This document shows positions 48,908-59,578 of a DNA stretch of 64,000 bases, piece by piece. Position 1 is the first letter of the stretch; each line of letters starts with the position of its first letter. Origin of the DNA: Crotalaria pallida. Lineage: Eukaryota; Streptophyta; Magnoliopsida; Fabales; Fabaceae. The stretch covers positions 62,604,660 through 62,668,659 of the forward strand of contig CM075649.1 of NCBI GenBank assembly GCA_037953625.1, in the 5' to 3' direction. The position numbers were made by a program, and so were the translations under genes. The notes below the pieces were generated by a model. The model made no database searches. It worked only from the letters and a program-made list of their open reading frames with translations, and was not told the origin of the DNA.

Positions 48908-49982
48908 GATTAGTAAAAAATTTAAAAATTAATATTTTTAAATCTTTCCCTCCAATAACCTTTTCAATATTACCTTTTAGTCCACATTCAGGGACCAAAA
49001 TGCAATATCCTTATATTTTGCATTTATTTGCCCTACAAAAATATTTCAACTTATTTTTATATTTAAGGCTAATTAAATACAAAATATAAACTTGGAAAAT
49101 TTCTATAAATTAATAATAAACCTTTATTATTAATTTCATATTATTCGGGAGACGAAAATTAGGGGTGTTACAGCCCCAACACTTTCTTTCTCCCTCTCTT
49201 CTCACGAACATTTCCCTCTCTTCCACCAAGTCCCACCCAACCGGAGACCTCCTCCCTGCCGTCTTCTTTTTCGTCCCGGACGCCCCTGGACCGCTGTGGA
49301 GTTCGTGTGTAGTTTGGTGGAGTTGTGGCAGCTTGGAGGAAAGGATTCAAGGGGGTAAGCTCAAGGTCAAGCAACAAGGATAGCCTCACTCAAACTCTCA
49401 ACTCTTATCTCTCATGGTTTGAGGTAAGGAGTGAGTGTTACCTCTACTTGATTATGGGTTTCTAGGGTGTTCATAAAGGGTACTAAGAGTGGGTGTAGAT
49501 TAGGGAATGGATATAGGTTAATGATAGAAAGAAGAGGTAAAAAGGGTAAAGGGAACTAATGAATGAACTAGAAACATGAGATTGAAGTAGGGAGGAATAT
49601 TGGTTTATGCTATATGTTGGTATTTACATGATGGATTGGTTGAATGCTTTTATTCTTATTGTTGTTGTTGTTGTATAGGTGTTGATGAACTTTGTTGTAT
49701 AAATGTTTATGTGCTTTGATATTTGTTATTTATATCTGTGGCCGAGCTGGGCCGAGCTGGGAGAGGTTGCGAATGGGTTGAGAAAATGGTAAATATGGAT
49801 AGTAGGGGAGATAGAGTAATAAGTCAGATAATGAGAAAGGTTAAGGAAAAAGGGGAATGGTTAAGGGGTTGAGCCGAGAGAGGCCGAGCTAAATAAATGG
49901 TTAAAAAGACTAAGAGGTTGAGCCGAGATAGGCCGAACTAAAATGGTTAAAAGGATAAGAGGAATAAAAGAGAAATGGTTGT

Positions 49983-50420
49983 GTGATCGGGTCATAGCAG
50001 ACGCGTACCGGGTGCGTGCATTGATCGCGTCAGACGCATACTGGGTATGTGCAGCTGTAAGACGGGTACTGGGTACTCGCAGTTATGATTCACACAAGGT
50101 TCCAAGCACGGAATCGGTGGGATGTGTTCCTGGTCATAGCAGACGCGTACTGGGTGTGTGCATTGATCGCGTAAGTCGCCGAGATGCGCCGCTGTAAGAC
50201 GAGTACTGGGTGCTCGCAGTTATGGACACTCTTTACTCCATAGAATGATCGGCGGAAGTGCTCCTGGTCATAGAAGACGCGTACTGGGTGCGTGCATTGA
50301 TTGCGTCAGACGCATACCGGGTATGTGCAGCTGTAAGACGGGTACTGGGTACTCGCAGTTATGGACACTTCGATATCCGACCTTAAATGATGTAAGACAT
50401 GCACTGGGTGTATGCATCCG
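49983..50420 (+). repeat. Tandem repeats in the element E LTR
   Basis: Units built from GGTCATAGCAGACGCGTACT, GTGCATTGATCGCGT and GCTGTAAGACGGGTACTGGG, ending CTCGCAGTTATGG, about three times. Element G has a diverged relative of the same unit (62951-63277). Confidence 0.8.
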
Positions 50421-50794
50421 AGAAGAGTAAAAGATTGTAAGCTATGTAAAAGTGGAATAATGATTAATGAATCCGAGATAGAGATGGTAATCCGAGGTAA
50501 GAGGATAGTGGCCGAGATGCCTAGTGTAAGAATTAAGGAAAGAGTATAAGGGGAATCGATATGATGTGCCGAGGTATAGTTGATAGGCAATGGATAAGTT
50601 GAGTAACGATGTGAGCCGAGCTAATTGATGTTGTACGATGTGAGCCGAGCTAAAGGATGATGTATGCATGTGGTTTGATTACTTGTTATTATATGCTAAC
50701 TGTCTACTTGTGTTTGGCTTGGTAGTTCGGTATGTCATTTTAGAAACTGCTTACTTAAGTTCTGTGTAATGCTCACCTCCTTACCATTTTTCAG

Positions 50795-50859
50795 GTACAG
50801 AGCCCGAGCAGACGCAGTCCCCGGCCGAGCAGGTTCACTCTCCCTCACAAGGAGAGTAA
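50795..50859 (+). other. Conserved 65-nt exon-like block, element E LTR
   Basis: Follows TTTTTCAG. Open for 20 codons to TAA, ending AEQVHSPSQGE-stop. The hairpin arm at 50836-50858 has two mismatches, while the reading frame, the QGE end (CAA for Gln) and a stop codon are kept. Confidence 0.5.
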
Positions 50860-51131
50860 GTCATTTAGAGTCGGATAGCTGATGGGGTCTCGGCCAGTTG
50901 GGCCGAACTAAAATATTGTTTTGTATTTTGACTTCCGAACTGATGTACTTAAACTTATACTTTATGTATTTGATGTATTTATGTCTTCCGCTTTATAACT
51001 CTGATGTATTTTGGTATTAATGGAAGGAACAATTATTTTGGTAATTTATTATATTCGTTTCCTTTAAAAGAAATTTTAAATCCAAATTTTGGGGTATTTA
51101 AGGGTAATTATTGTTTAGGTTGTTACATTTT

Positions 51132-51143
51132 TGGTATCAGAGA
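51132..51143 (+). promoter_or_regulatory. Primer-binding site of element E (tRNA-iMet type)
   Basis: TGGTATCAGAGA, one mismatch at the twelfth base, four bases after the LTR end. Confidence 0.85.
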
Positions 51144-51327
51144 AGTTTCTCCTCGGCCTATTGGAGTTGCAAGGGACTCCAGTGGTTACTCACCAAGAGA
51201 GTGACAAATAAGTAAAGTCTAGAAGTCTAAGTTAGACAATAGAGCTCATAGGTATATATGTTTATATATATATATATTTACTTGATTATTCGGAAGTTAA
51301 TTGGCTTTCTCTCCATGACCGAGCAAC

Positions 51328-52589
51328 ATGGCTAGGAGACGAGCTGATAACGACCGAATTGTTGCTGTGTTGGAAACTCTGGTTCAACTACAGCAGAACC
51401 AAGCGCAGGCTCAGCAGAATCAGGCTGAGAACCTCGCTCAGAACATCGCCGTAGCTGCAGCCCTCCAGCCTCAACCTCCGGCTCCGGTTGAGATTGACTG
51501 GATGAGCCGATTTAGGAAGAACGAACCACCTCGGTTTGAAGGGGGTTACAATCCTGATGGAGCTCAGAGATGGCTCCAGGACATTGAGAAGATTTTCCGA
51601 TCTCTGCAACTGCCCTATGAGTACAGGGTGAGGTTGGCCGAGTTTGTGCTGGCTAGTGAAGCCGAGCACTGGTGGGAGCAGTAGAGCCGTGGACTGGAAG
51701 CGGCTAATGAAGCCATTACTTGGGATTTGTTCCGAGCTCGATTCCTCGGAAAGTACTTTCCCGAGGATGTCAGGAGAGAGAAGGAGCTTGCTTTCCTCAA
51801 GCTGGAGCAGAGGAACTTGAGTGTCGGGGAATACGCCGCTCAGTTCGAGGATTTGATCCGTTATTTTGGAAGCTACCGAGATGCTGATGAGCGTACCAAG
51901 TGCATCAAGTTTGAATCTGGTCTCCGTGACGATATTCGGCTCGCATTCGAATATCAGAATGTGGCCAATCTCTCGCAATTGGTGAACATGGCTAGCACCT
52001 ATGAGAAGGGGCTCAAGAGGAAAGCTGACGGAAAGAGGAGCAGGTTGGCACAGAAAGCAGTGGGGCCGATCAGAGGGAAGGGAACTGTTCAGAGATCTGC
52101 TCCCTATGTGAATCCGAGCTCAAGAGTGTCAACGACTCCGAGGAGCGGTGGTCAGATGGTGGTTGTTCCTGGCCCCTATCCGATATGCTAACACTGCGGA
52201 AGGCAGCACAGGGGAGAATGCTGGAGTCTGGATCCGAGCAGAGCAAGAGGATCATGTTTCCGATGTGGCAAGCCTGGTCATTTTGTAGCTCGGTGTACCG
52301 AGAATATTGTGAAAGAAGAGGTAAATGTGACCAAGGCTCATCAGACTGGTGTTAACCGACCTATGCAGAGAGGCAAAGTTTACACTATGGATGGTGAAGA
52401 GGTGACCGATGCTGACGAGCTGATCCGAGGTACTTGTCAAGTAAACAGCATCACATGTTCTGTGTTATTTGATTGTGGAGCCACACTTTCTTTTATTTAC
52501 CGTGACTGTATGAACAAACTAGGACTATCCCCTGTAGAAATGCCTTACAAATTATCCATTTCTACCCCAACCAACTCTTCTATAATTAC
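51328..52589 (+). pseudogene. gag: Chromovirus gag and start of protease, element E, broken
   Basis: Opens at ATG 51328 (MARRRADND), close to B and F gag. The gag domain has WMSRFRKNEPPRFEGGYNPDG and FLGKYFPEDVRREKE. The zinc knuckle is CFRCGKPGHFVARC and the protease start FDCGATLSF. Stops: TAG at 51682-51684 and TAA at 52189-52191 (a Gln codon in the matching CQHCG of F). Homology ends at 52589, where the LTR of G begins. Confidence 0.9.
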
Positions 52590-52761
52590 TATAACATCCT
52601 CAAACTTAAATATGTAATATAGGGTAAGTTATTCTAAGTTATTATGAGAATTGTTGAGTTTACGAAGAGGTTTGTGTGGGGTATCAAGCTTGGTTTGGGT
52701 GTAGCGCCTAAGGAAATGAGTTAGAGATAGGAAATCATCAAAATATGACTTTTTCACTAAG

Positions 52762-52983
52762 TAATCGATTACTTGGATGGTCAGTAATCGATTACAAGGC
52801 CCCTGATGAAAACAATAAAAAGTTGCAGCAATTCTAATCGATTATCTCATATGAAGTAATCGATTATTCTGAGCTATAATCGATTATTTCCAGGGCTTTA
52901 ATCGATTACAAGGCCTCAGGTGGAAATTCCTAAAAATGTTGCATTGAAGGAATAATCGATTACCAGGTCAAAGTAATCGATTA
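52762..52983 (+). repeat. Four pairs of TAATCGATTA palindromes, element G
   Basis: Sites start at 52762/52785, 52835/52857, 52877/52899 and 52953/52974. Pair spacings are 23, 22, 22 and 21 bp. All eight are perfect 10-bp palindromes. Confidence 0.85.
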
Positions 52984-53461
52984 TTTTAGGGTCTGTACAA
53001 AAAAAAAGAAAGAAAGAGAGTGCACGTGATGCACTCTCCACCACTCAAATAGAATCTATCTTTTGGGTTTGCAATTCATATCCACTCATTTTCATTCCAA
53101 ACCAAAAGCAAAAACACTCACTTTCACTCTCTCTCTCACACACACTCATCCTCTTCTTCCACTCCCTCTCTTGTTCGACTCCTCCTTCTTCCTCATAGGG
53201 TTCCATTTTCATTCTTCAAAACCATGCAAGAGCAAGTGATTGCACACCACCTCCATCATCAAATCTTGTTATTCTCATCTCCAAGTAAGTATCAAGTAGT
53301 GGGTTTCTTTTCTTCTCACTCTAAATTCGTCCTTCCCTTTCTCTCTCTACCATCCGTGGTGATTTTTTAAACTCTAAGCCATGAAGCTCGAAATTTCCTT
53401 GAATCTTGACATGAACTATGGCATAAATGACAATCCTTTATCATTATGGTTTTTGTTTTAG

Positions 53462-53552
53462 GTTCTCCCTACTCTTTTATTGATTTTAAATCTTTGGTGG
53501 AAAGGACTCAAGTGTGAAGCAATCTAAATCTCTTTATCTCTAAGAGTTTGAG
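53462..53552 (+). other. Exon-like block 2, element G LTR
   Basis: 91 nt between acceptor-like TTTTGTTTTAG and donor-like GTTTGAG|GTAAGG. F has the matching blocks at 54617-54705 and 60419-60508. No coding potential noted. Confidence 0.4.
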
Positions 53553-53596
53553 GTAAGGAGGTTTGTGTTACCATACTCTAGGGGAGAGGTTGTATT

Positions 53597-53601
53597 GTGT
53601 A
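53597..53601. other. Target-site duplication, left of element F
   Basis: GTGTA, repeated at 62565-62569. Confidence 0.92.
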
Positions 53602-53772
53602 TGTAACATCCCTAAACTCAATTTAAGCATAATATGGATTATGCCAAGTATTTAGGAAGAATTCCCAAGATTTGAGGAAGGTTTTGGGTGTCAATCCAAC
53701 TCTAAATGAGTAATGAGCCTAAGGGAGTGAATTGGAGTTAGAAAATCATCAAAATGTGACTTTTCAGCTAAG

Positions 53773-53994
53773 TAATCGATTACTTAGAGGGTCAGTAATC
53801 GATTACAAGGTCTGTGATGAAAACAATAAAAAGTTGCAGCAATTCTAATCGATTATCTCATATGAAGTAATCGATTATTCTGAGCTATAATCGATTAATT
53901 TCAGGGCTTTAATCGGTTACCAGGCCTCAGGTTGGAAGTTCTAAAAATGTTGCATTGAAGGAATAATCGATTACCAGGGTAAGATAATCGATTA
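53773..53994 (+). repeat. Four pairs of TAATCGATTA palindromes, F 5' LTR
   Basis: Starts at 53773/53796, 53846/53868, 53888/53910 and 53964/53985, spaced 23, 22, 22 and 21 bp. The site at 53910 is TAATCGGTTA, one base toward the H motif. The 3' LTR has the same set at 59579-59800. Confidence 0.85.
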
Positions 53995-54616
53995 TTTTAG
54001 GTTCTGTACAAAAAAAAAAGAGAAAGAGAGTGCACGTGATGCACTCTCCTCCACTCAAATAGAATATACCTTTTGGGCTTTTAATTCATATCCACTAATT
54101 TTCATTCCAAACCAAAAACAAAACACTCACTTTCACTCTCTCTTTCTCTCTCACACCGTCCTCTCTTTCCACTCCCTCTCTTGTTCGACTCCTCCCTCTT
54201 CCTCATAGGGGTTCCATTTGCTTTCCTCAACATCAACAAAGAACAAGTGATCCTTGCATCTCTATCATTGTAATTTCTTCTTTCTCATCTCAAGGTAAGT
54301 GTTTAAGTTTTGATTTCTTCCTTCCCTCTCTAAAATTCGTGCTTTCTCTCTCCTCTAGGGTTCAAGATTCTCTCACTTCCATTTGATCAAGAATCAAGTG
54401 GGTGGCACTCATTCCATCATCAAGGATTGTTATTATCATCTTCAAGTAAGTGTTTGATTGTGGATTCCTCTCCTTTCCTTTCAAATTTGTTTTCTCTCTC
54501 TCTACCTTCAATGGTGGTTTTTCAATGCTAGGCTTTGGAGGCACCATTTTTCTTTGATTCTTGACTTGATTCATGACATAAATGATGATTTCCTCTCTTT
54601 TGTAACTCTATATTAG

Positions 54617-54705
54617 GTACCATCCTTATCCTTTGGTTGGGTATCTTATTGGTGGGAAACTCAAGCATAGGGCATTTGGGATCTCCTTATCTCTAAGTAT
54701 TTGAG
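54617..54705 (+). other. Exon-like block 2, F 5' LTR
   Basis: 89 nt from acceptor-like CTATATTAG to donor-like ATTTGAG|GTAAGG. The matching 3' LTR block is 60419-60508 (90 nt). The donor starts a putative intron of about 1.5 kb that holds the tandem repeats. Confidence 0.4.
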
Positions 54706-55510
54706 GTAAGGGAGTGGATATAGTGAGCTTTGCCTTGTTCTAGGGAGTAGGTTCTAGTTAGTATGTAATACTTGTTAGGGTTATGTGTTAGGGGAGAAAA
54801 TTAGATTATAAATCCCTAGGATATTGAATATGAAATTCTAATTAATTAAATATGCATGATGATTGTATGTTATGACTAGGAAAAGGAAACCCAATGATAT
54901 AAGAATCAATTATTTGATAAATGAAATTTGGTTAATGATTATATTGAAATACATGAGGAATTGGGTAATGTGATAGTGAATTTGACATAAATGATTTCTA
55001 TGATTATTGACTTTATTTGTAAAGTTGTGAATTAAATGATAATTAATTACTGTAGCAAATATATGTATGTGTTGTGGAATAAATTGATATAGGAAGAAAG
55101 GGAATGGAAATGATTAAATGTGATGAATGTGCATATTTGTATCAAATTGTGAAATAAGTAAAAATGTTAAGTATTATCAATTGTGAACAAAGGTCGTGGC
55201 TTATAAATTGAACTTGTGAATACGGGAAAAAGAAGTAAATGGATTATGCATAAACAAAAGTAAAAGGTGATTTATGTAAATTAAAATGAAGGGTAATCTA
55301 AATGTTGGGATATAAATTAGGATACTACTTGGAATGATATCGATAGTTGAGAAAGGAAATGAATAATGGTATTATATGAATGATTATGTATTGACATGTG
55401 GTTAGTTGTGATTAAATGTGTTGTGATTGACTGGACAAGAAAGTGAATAATTCTTGGCCTCTGAATTGAGGCACCAAATAATGAGAACGATGTTAAAAGT
55501 ATAAACTAGG

Positions 55511-55998
55511 TGGTTGTATGAGGTACCTTCCGGTGTGGAGGTAAAGTACCCACCGGCCAAATTGTATGAGGTACCTTCCGGTGTGGAGGTGAAGTACAAT
55601 GGTATGAGGTACCTTCCGGTGGGGAGGCGAAATACCCATAGGCCAAATGTACGAGGTACCTTTCCGCGTGGAGGTGAAGTACGATTGAGTGTTGACCTCT
55701 GACCTGAGGGACACGAAACGTATAAATTGTTAAGCGTGTTGACCTCTGACCTGAGGGACACCAGATTAATTAATGAGTTGGGTGTTGACCTCTGACCTGA
55801 GGGACACTGGATTAAATGTGTATGGGTGTGTTGACCTCTGACCTGAGAGACACGCCGTGAATTAAGAGATTGATGTGTTGACCTCTGACCTGAGGGACAC
55901 AAAATAAATTATAATGAATGAGTGTTGACCTCTGACCTGAGGGACACATAATTTAAATAAGGAAAATTATGAGGTACCTTCCAGTGTGGAGGTGAAGT
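55511..55998 (+). repeat. Two-type tandem repeats, F 5' LTR
   Basis: Type 1 is GAGGTACCTTCCGGTGTGGA plus GGTGAAGTAC, four copies at the start and one at the end. Type 2 is GTTGACCTCTGACCTGAGGG plus ACAC, six copies between them at roughly 35-60 bp. Long antisense ORFs here are translations of the repeats, not genes. Confidence 0.88.
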
Positions 55999-56238
55999 AC
56001 AATGGTGTAAAATACATCTTAAGAATGAAATGAAAAGAAAAGGAAAATGAATATTGAAATGAATAATGAAAATGGAAATTTGAAATGAAGAATGAGTATG
56101 GAGATAAGGAAATGAGTATGGTGTGGAATATATTAATATAGGCTTATTTGCTATTTGTGTTTGACCTAATGGGTTGTTATGTCTACTTAGAAACTGCTTT
56201 CTATTTCATGTGCAATGCTCACTCCCTTACATTTTCAG

Positions 56239-56303
56239 GTACGAAGATTGAGTTGGCACTGCCCCCGGCCGAGCAGGTGTACTTTCCCTTACAGGGAGAG
56301 TAG
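56239..56303 (+). other. Conserved 65-nt exon-like block, F 5' LTR
   Basis: After ACATTTTCAG, open to TAG, ending AEQVYFPLQGE-stop. The hairpin at 56280-56302 keeps all ten pairs, one as a G-T wobble. In this family an ATG lies upstream in frame at 56199, giving an unspliced 34-codon-scale small ORF. Confidence 0.5.
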
Positions 56304-56720
56304 GGATATTATGGGATTGGGTGGATATTATGAACCTATGCCTCCTACACTATTTTTGATGTAAATTTGTTATAAATATTTTTAAGTGAGGCTTAGGATG
56401 TGCTGTGTTGAGAAAATTTTATGTTTTAGTTTTTAATGATCAAACTCTGTACTTGTCGCTGAACTCTTAATATTTGATGTCTCTGTTATATCTGGAGCCA
56501 ATAGGGTCTTGACATGATTTAGAAATATAATCTGAAGCCCTGCTGGCTATTAATTGTTTATTTGAAACTATTTATCGCAGGTTAAATTTTGGGAATAATC
56601 CTAAAAACAAACAAAACTCCGTCCGTTTGACGGTTTATTTTATTATAATAAAAAGAAATTTTCAAGTCCGTATTTTATCAGAAGGGGAATTAAGGGTAAA
56701 AATCGTAGGTGTTACATTTA

Positions 56721-56734
56721 TGGTATCAGAGCAG
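56721..56734 (+). promoter_or_regulatory. Primer-binding site of element F (tRNA-iMet)
   Basis: TGGTATCAGAGCAG, a perfect match, four bases after the LTR end. Confidence 0.93.
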
Positions 56735-56895
56735 TTTCACCTCGACCATGGAGTTATACAAACTCCAAATGATTACTCACCCAGCGAGTAATTGATGCTC
56801 ATAGTATTAGTCTAAGATTATAATAGGATAATTATAGTGCTATGTATACCTTTAGTAGTTAAGTCTTACTGGTCTATTCTCTCTGGCTAAACAGT

Positions 56896-57960
56896 ATGGC
56901 TGGAAGAAGGGCTGGTAATGATGGTCTTGCTGCTATTCTGGAGCATCTATCTCAGATGCAGCAGCATCAGGGGGAACAGATGGCAGCTGTCGCAGCGGCA
57001 GCAGCAGCAGCAGCTCTGCAACCAGCTCCAGTTGAGATTGACTGGATGCCTCGTTTCCGGAAGAATGATCCGCCTCGCTTTGAAGGTGGAAATGACCCTG
57101 ATGGAGCACAGAGGTGGATACAGGAGATAGAGAAGATTCTCCGTTCTCTTCAACCGCCAATGGAGCAGTATGTTCGATTAGCTGAATTCATGCTGATCAA
57201 TGAGGCAGAACATTGGTGGGATCAGCAGAGGAGAGGATTGGCGGCAGCTAATCCTGTGATTCCTTGGGAGATGTTCAAGGATCTATTTTTGGGGAAGTAT
57301 TTCCCTGAAGATGTTAGGAGGGAGAAGGAGATTGCTTTTCTCCAATTGACTCAAGGTTCTATGTTAGTTGGGGACTATGCAGCTCGGTTTGAAGATCTCA
57401 TCCGTTTTTCTGATTATCGGTATGCAAGTGACCGTAGCAAGTGTGTTAAGTTTGAAGCTGGGCTTAGGAGTGATCTCCACCTCTCGTGTGAGTATCACAA
57501 CATTGATAAATTTACTCGCTTGGTCAACATGGCAAGCACCTATGAGAAGGGTCTTAAACGAAAGCTAGCTGATGAGAGATCTCGGGCAAGTCAGGGAATC
57601 GGAGGTCAAAGTAAGGACAAGGGACCGATTCAGAAGTCAGGTCCATACTCTCATTCTGGGGTCACGTTTCCTAGGGAATCCGGACCAACAGTGAATGCTT
57701 ATGGTCCTATACCAACTTGTCAGCACTGTGGCAGGATGCATAGGGGAGTGTGCTGGACATTGGGTCGAAAGGAGGGGTTATGCTTTCACTGTGGACAACC
57801 CGGACATTTTGCTTCAAATTGTCCTAAGAACACAATGAAGAAGGAGATTAATGCTGCTAAGGCACAGGAGGCCCGTGGTGGTCCATCATTGCAGAAAGGG
57901 AAGTTATTCACCGTCGAGGGTGACGAGGTGGACCCAGCTGATATGGTCGCATGTAACTAA
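56896..57960 (+). CDS. gag: Gag protein of element F, intact
   Basis: 354 codons from ATG 56896 (MAGRRAGND), 180 bp after the LTR; B gag starts at the same distance. Order: poly-Gln/Ala N-terminus, retrotransposon gag domain (WMPRFRKNDPPRFEGG; FLGKYFPEDVRREKE; about residues 50-200), basic linker, CQHCG-type finger and a zinc knuckle CFHCGQPGHFASNC near residue 300. It ends after KGKLFTVEGDEV, just before the point where B's protease would begin, so the gene was cut at the gag/protease border. Gag forms the particle that packages element RNA. It is the only fully open gag in the window. Confidence 0.92.
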   Translation: MAGRRAGNDGLAAILEHLSQMQQHQGEQMAAVAAAAAAAALQPAPVEIDWMPRFRKNDPPRFEGGNDPDGAQRWIQEIEKILRSLQPPMEQYVRLAEFMLINEAEHWWDQQRRGLAAANPVIPWEMFKDLFLGKYFPEDVRREKEIAFLQLTQGSMLVGDYAARFEDLIRFSDYRYASDRSKCVKFEAGLRSDLHLSCEYHNIDKFTRLVNMASTYEKGLKRKLADERSRASQGIGGQSKDKGPIQKSGPYSHSGVTFPRESGPTVNAYGPIPTCQHCGRMHRGVCWTLGRKEGLCFHCGQPGHFASNCPKNTMKKEINAAKAQEARGGPSLQKGKLFTVEGDEVDPADMVACN

Positions 57961-59393
57961 CGTTTGATAAGTCCATGCGTAATACCCTCTAAGTTCGATT
58001 GTTGTGGAGCTAGTTACTCTTCTGTTAACTAAATAGTGAGTTAGAAATGTCTTAGGATTTAATTCTTTAAAAACATGTTGGATGTCTGCCTTTCCAAATA
58101 CAACCATGTTCTTATAGATAACATATGAAAGACCTTAGAAAGAATTCTTAAGTTTGAGAATTCTAGTACATATGACCAACACTATGTTGTGATGTTGTTA
58201 TTTGATGTAATGTAAGGTTATAACTGATCACTCTAATCCTTGCATTTGTTAAATGATGACATTACTGACAGAACCCGACAGTGATGTGTTGTTGGTAGAC
58301 GTGAGGTTGGGATTGATCACCTCAATTCTTGCATCTATCAATAAATGCTATCATTGTAACCTTTAAAGTGAAAGTAGACAACCAAAGTAGTGACTTCTAA
58401 GGAAAGAATTCTTGTAAGTGAAGCCAACCTAACACAGAAGCATTCGTTCAAAAGCTTCTTGTAGAGTTAGAGAGTAGATAGAAAATAGTTCTAAAGAAAG
58501 GAAGTCTTGGTGTATGCTACTTGTTCCAAAGTAGTATAGCTAAATGCTAAACCCCAGGATGAGTTAAGAAAACTCTACAGAAATTATTCTTAACCATTGC
58601 ATCAACCAAACCAATCTTGAGCAGTTTGACATTTGCTTCGAATCTTTTCTCGTTTCGTAGATAACCATTCGTAAGAATAGCCGGTTCTGCCAAATTTGTA
58701 AAATCCCTGCATTAAGATCAAACAATCTTAATGATAGACCCAGCCAATGGCATGCTTGTCGTACCCTTCACTCTTGGTAGTGGGGTAAATCTTGGAACTA
58801 CTGTGGATTCCTTCCTTCCTATTCTTTTTGATTGAGTCAAGTGAGAAGTTGATTGTTAAGCATTTAGTAGAAGTTGTGTCTACTCTAATCACCTAAGCAT
58901 TGGGGGAAACTCTTAATCCTTGATTTGCTTCTCGTTCCTGAATACCTGTTGTTTTTGGAAAGCTCTAAATCCTACCGGTGCTAGTCGATCCTTGTAAGAG
59001 TCAAATTCTAAGGAGTTATATTCTATAAGAATCTTCGCATGCCACAAATTCAGGGCATCTCTTCCGGGAAAGATTCTGAAACTATGCCGGAATGCTAAGC
59101 ATTTTGAGTTTTTCTATAACTAGTTCTTACAACTCCTGCCTTAGAGTTAATTGAAAAACAATCAAAAGTGAATTCAATCCATCCTATATCTTTTAGCATT
59201 GGATGTAATCGGGTATGTCGACGCAAAGTGGGGGAGCATTTCTTAACTTAAATTAAATTCCGGTTAAGTAAGTGCGAATCGAGAAGTTGACGAAAGAACC
59301 CGAAGGGAAGTAAAGACAGAAATCACGAACTCTATTAGTGGGATGGTTCTCCACTTACTAAACTTAACGGAATTTCGGGGGCGAAATTCCAAT
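57961..59393 (+). other. Non-coding 3' interior of element F
   Basis: 1.43 kb with no protease, RT or integrase and no ORF over about 70 codons. An internal polypurine-like site lies at 59225-59236 and a fossil polyprotein end (TTTCGGGGGCGAAATTC) at about 59374-59390. Similar in kind to the interior of element C. Confidence 0.7.
59225..59236 (+). other. Internal polypurine-like site, element F
   Basis: AAAGTGGGGGAG, nearly identical to the true tract at 59394 and to the site at 2938 in element C. Both C and F sites follow a GTATGYCGA word. Confidence 0.45.
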
Positions 59394-59407
59394 AAGTGGG
59401 GGAGAAT
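59394..59407 (+). other. Polypurine tract of element F
   Basis: AAGTGGGGGAGAAT, directly before the 3' LTR. Confidence 0.88.
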
Positions 59408-59578
59408 TGTAACATCCCTAAACTCAATTTAAGCATAATATGGATTATGCCAAGTATTTAGGAAGAATTCCCAAGATTTGAGGAAGGTTTTGGGTGTCAA
59501 TCCAACTCTAAATGAGTAATGAGCCTAAGGGAGTGAATTGGAGTTAGAAAATCATCAAAATGTGACTTTTCAGCTAGG

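Larger units (their letters stand above)
45601..49172 (-). mobile_element. Solo LTR H, antisense, 3572 bp
   Basis: Flanked by GCCCC on both sides (45596-45600 and 49173-49177). On the minus strand it starts TGTAACACCCC and ends GCGTCATA, where CA has become TA. No primer site, polypurine tract or gag-pol remains, so it is a single LTR left by recombination. It carries three pairs of TAACCGGTTA palindromes, tandem repeats, a TATA box and a 158-codon ORF. Confidence 0.8.
49178..51127 (+). repeat. Element E 5' LTR, right segment
   Basis: Continues E after H. Contains donor-like TTTGAG|GTAAGGAGTG at 49423/49424, tandem repeats, acceptor-like TTTTTCAG at 50794 and the 65-nt block. Ends TTGTTACA at 51127. 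Confidence 0.82.
44926..52589 (+). mobile_element. Chromovirus-type element E, 5' LTR and gag-protease part
   Basis: Starts TGTAACATCC at 44926 and the LTR ends TGTTACA at 51127, with a tRNA-iMet primer site after it. The LTR is split by solo LTR H. The interior holds gag and the start of protease, then is cut at 52590 by element G. The rest of E would lie beyond the window. Without H the LTR is about 2.6 kb. Confidence 0.8.
52590..53601 (+). repeat. Element G 5' LTR, left segment
   Basis: Begins TATAACATCC, a TG-to-TA change of the usual TGTAACATCC, directly after E's protease. It is a diverged relative of the F LTR, with eight TAATCGATTA palindromes and a donor/acceptor pair around 53462-53552. 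F interrupts it at 53602 and it resumes at 62570. Confidence 0.8.
53602..56716 (+). repeat. Element F 5' LTR
   Basis: 3115 bp, TGTAACATCC to GGTGTTACA. Order: palindromes (53773-53994), CT-rich leader, donor-like CAAG|GTAAGT at 54295, exon-like block 2 (54617-54705), AT-rich spacer, tandem repeats, 65-nt block (56239-56303), conserved end motif (56605-56633). Confidence 0.93.

Noticed and set aside
52762..52983. TAATCGATTA series as a CRISPR array
   Set aside because: Repeats are only 10 bp, spacing is about 11-13 bp within pairs and irregular between pairs, and the host is a plant.
44926..53601. E LTR and G LTR as the two ends of one element
   Set aside because: Their sequences and repeat units are too different. 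G begins inside E's protease and resembles F's LTR much more.
55402..55902. Long antisense ORFs with repeated Ser-Leu-Arg-Ser-Glu-Val words (also 61205-61977)
   Set aside because: They are translations of the tandem repeats. The repeat unit stays open in that frame; no start context or domain.
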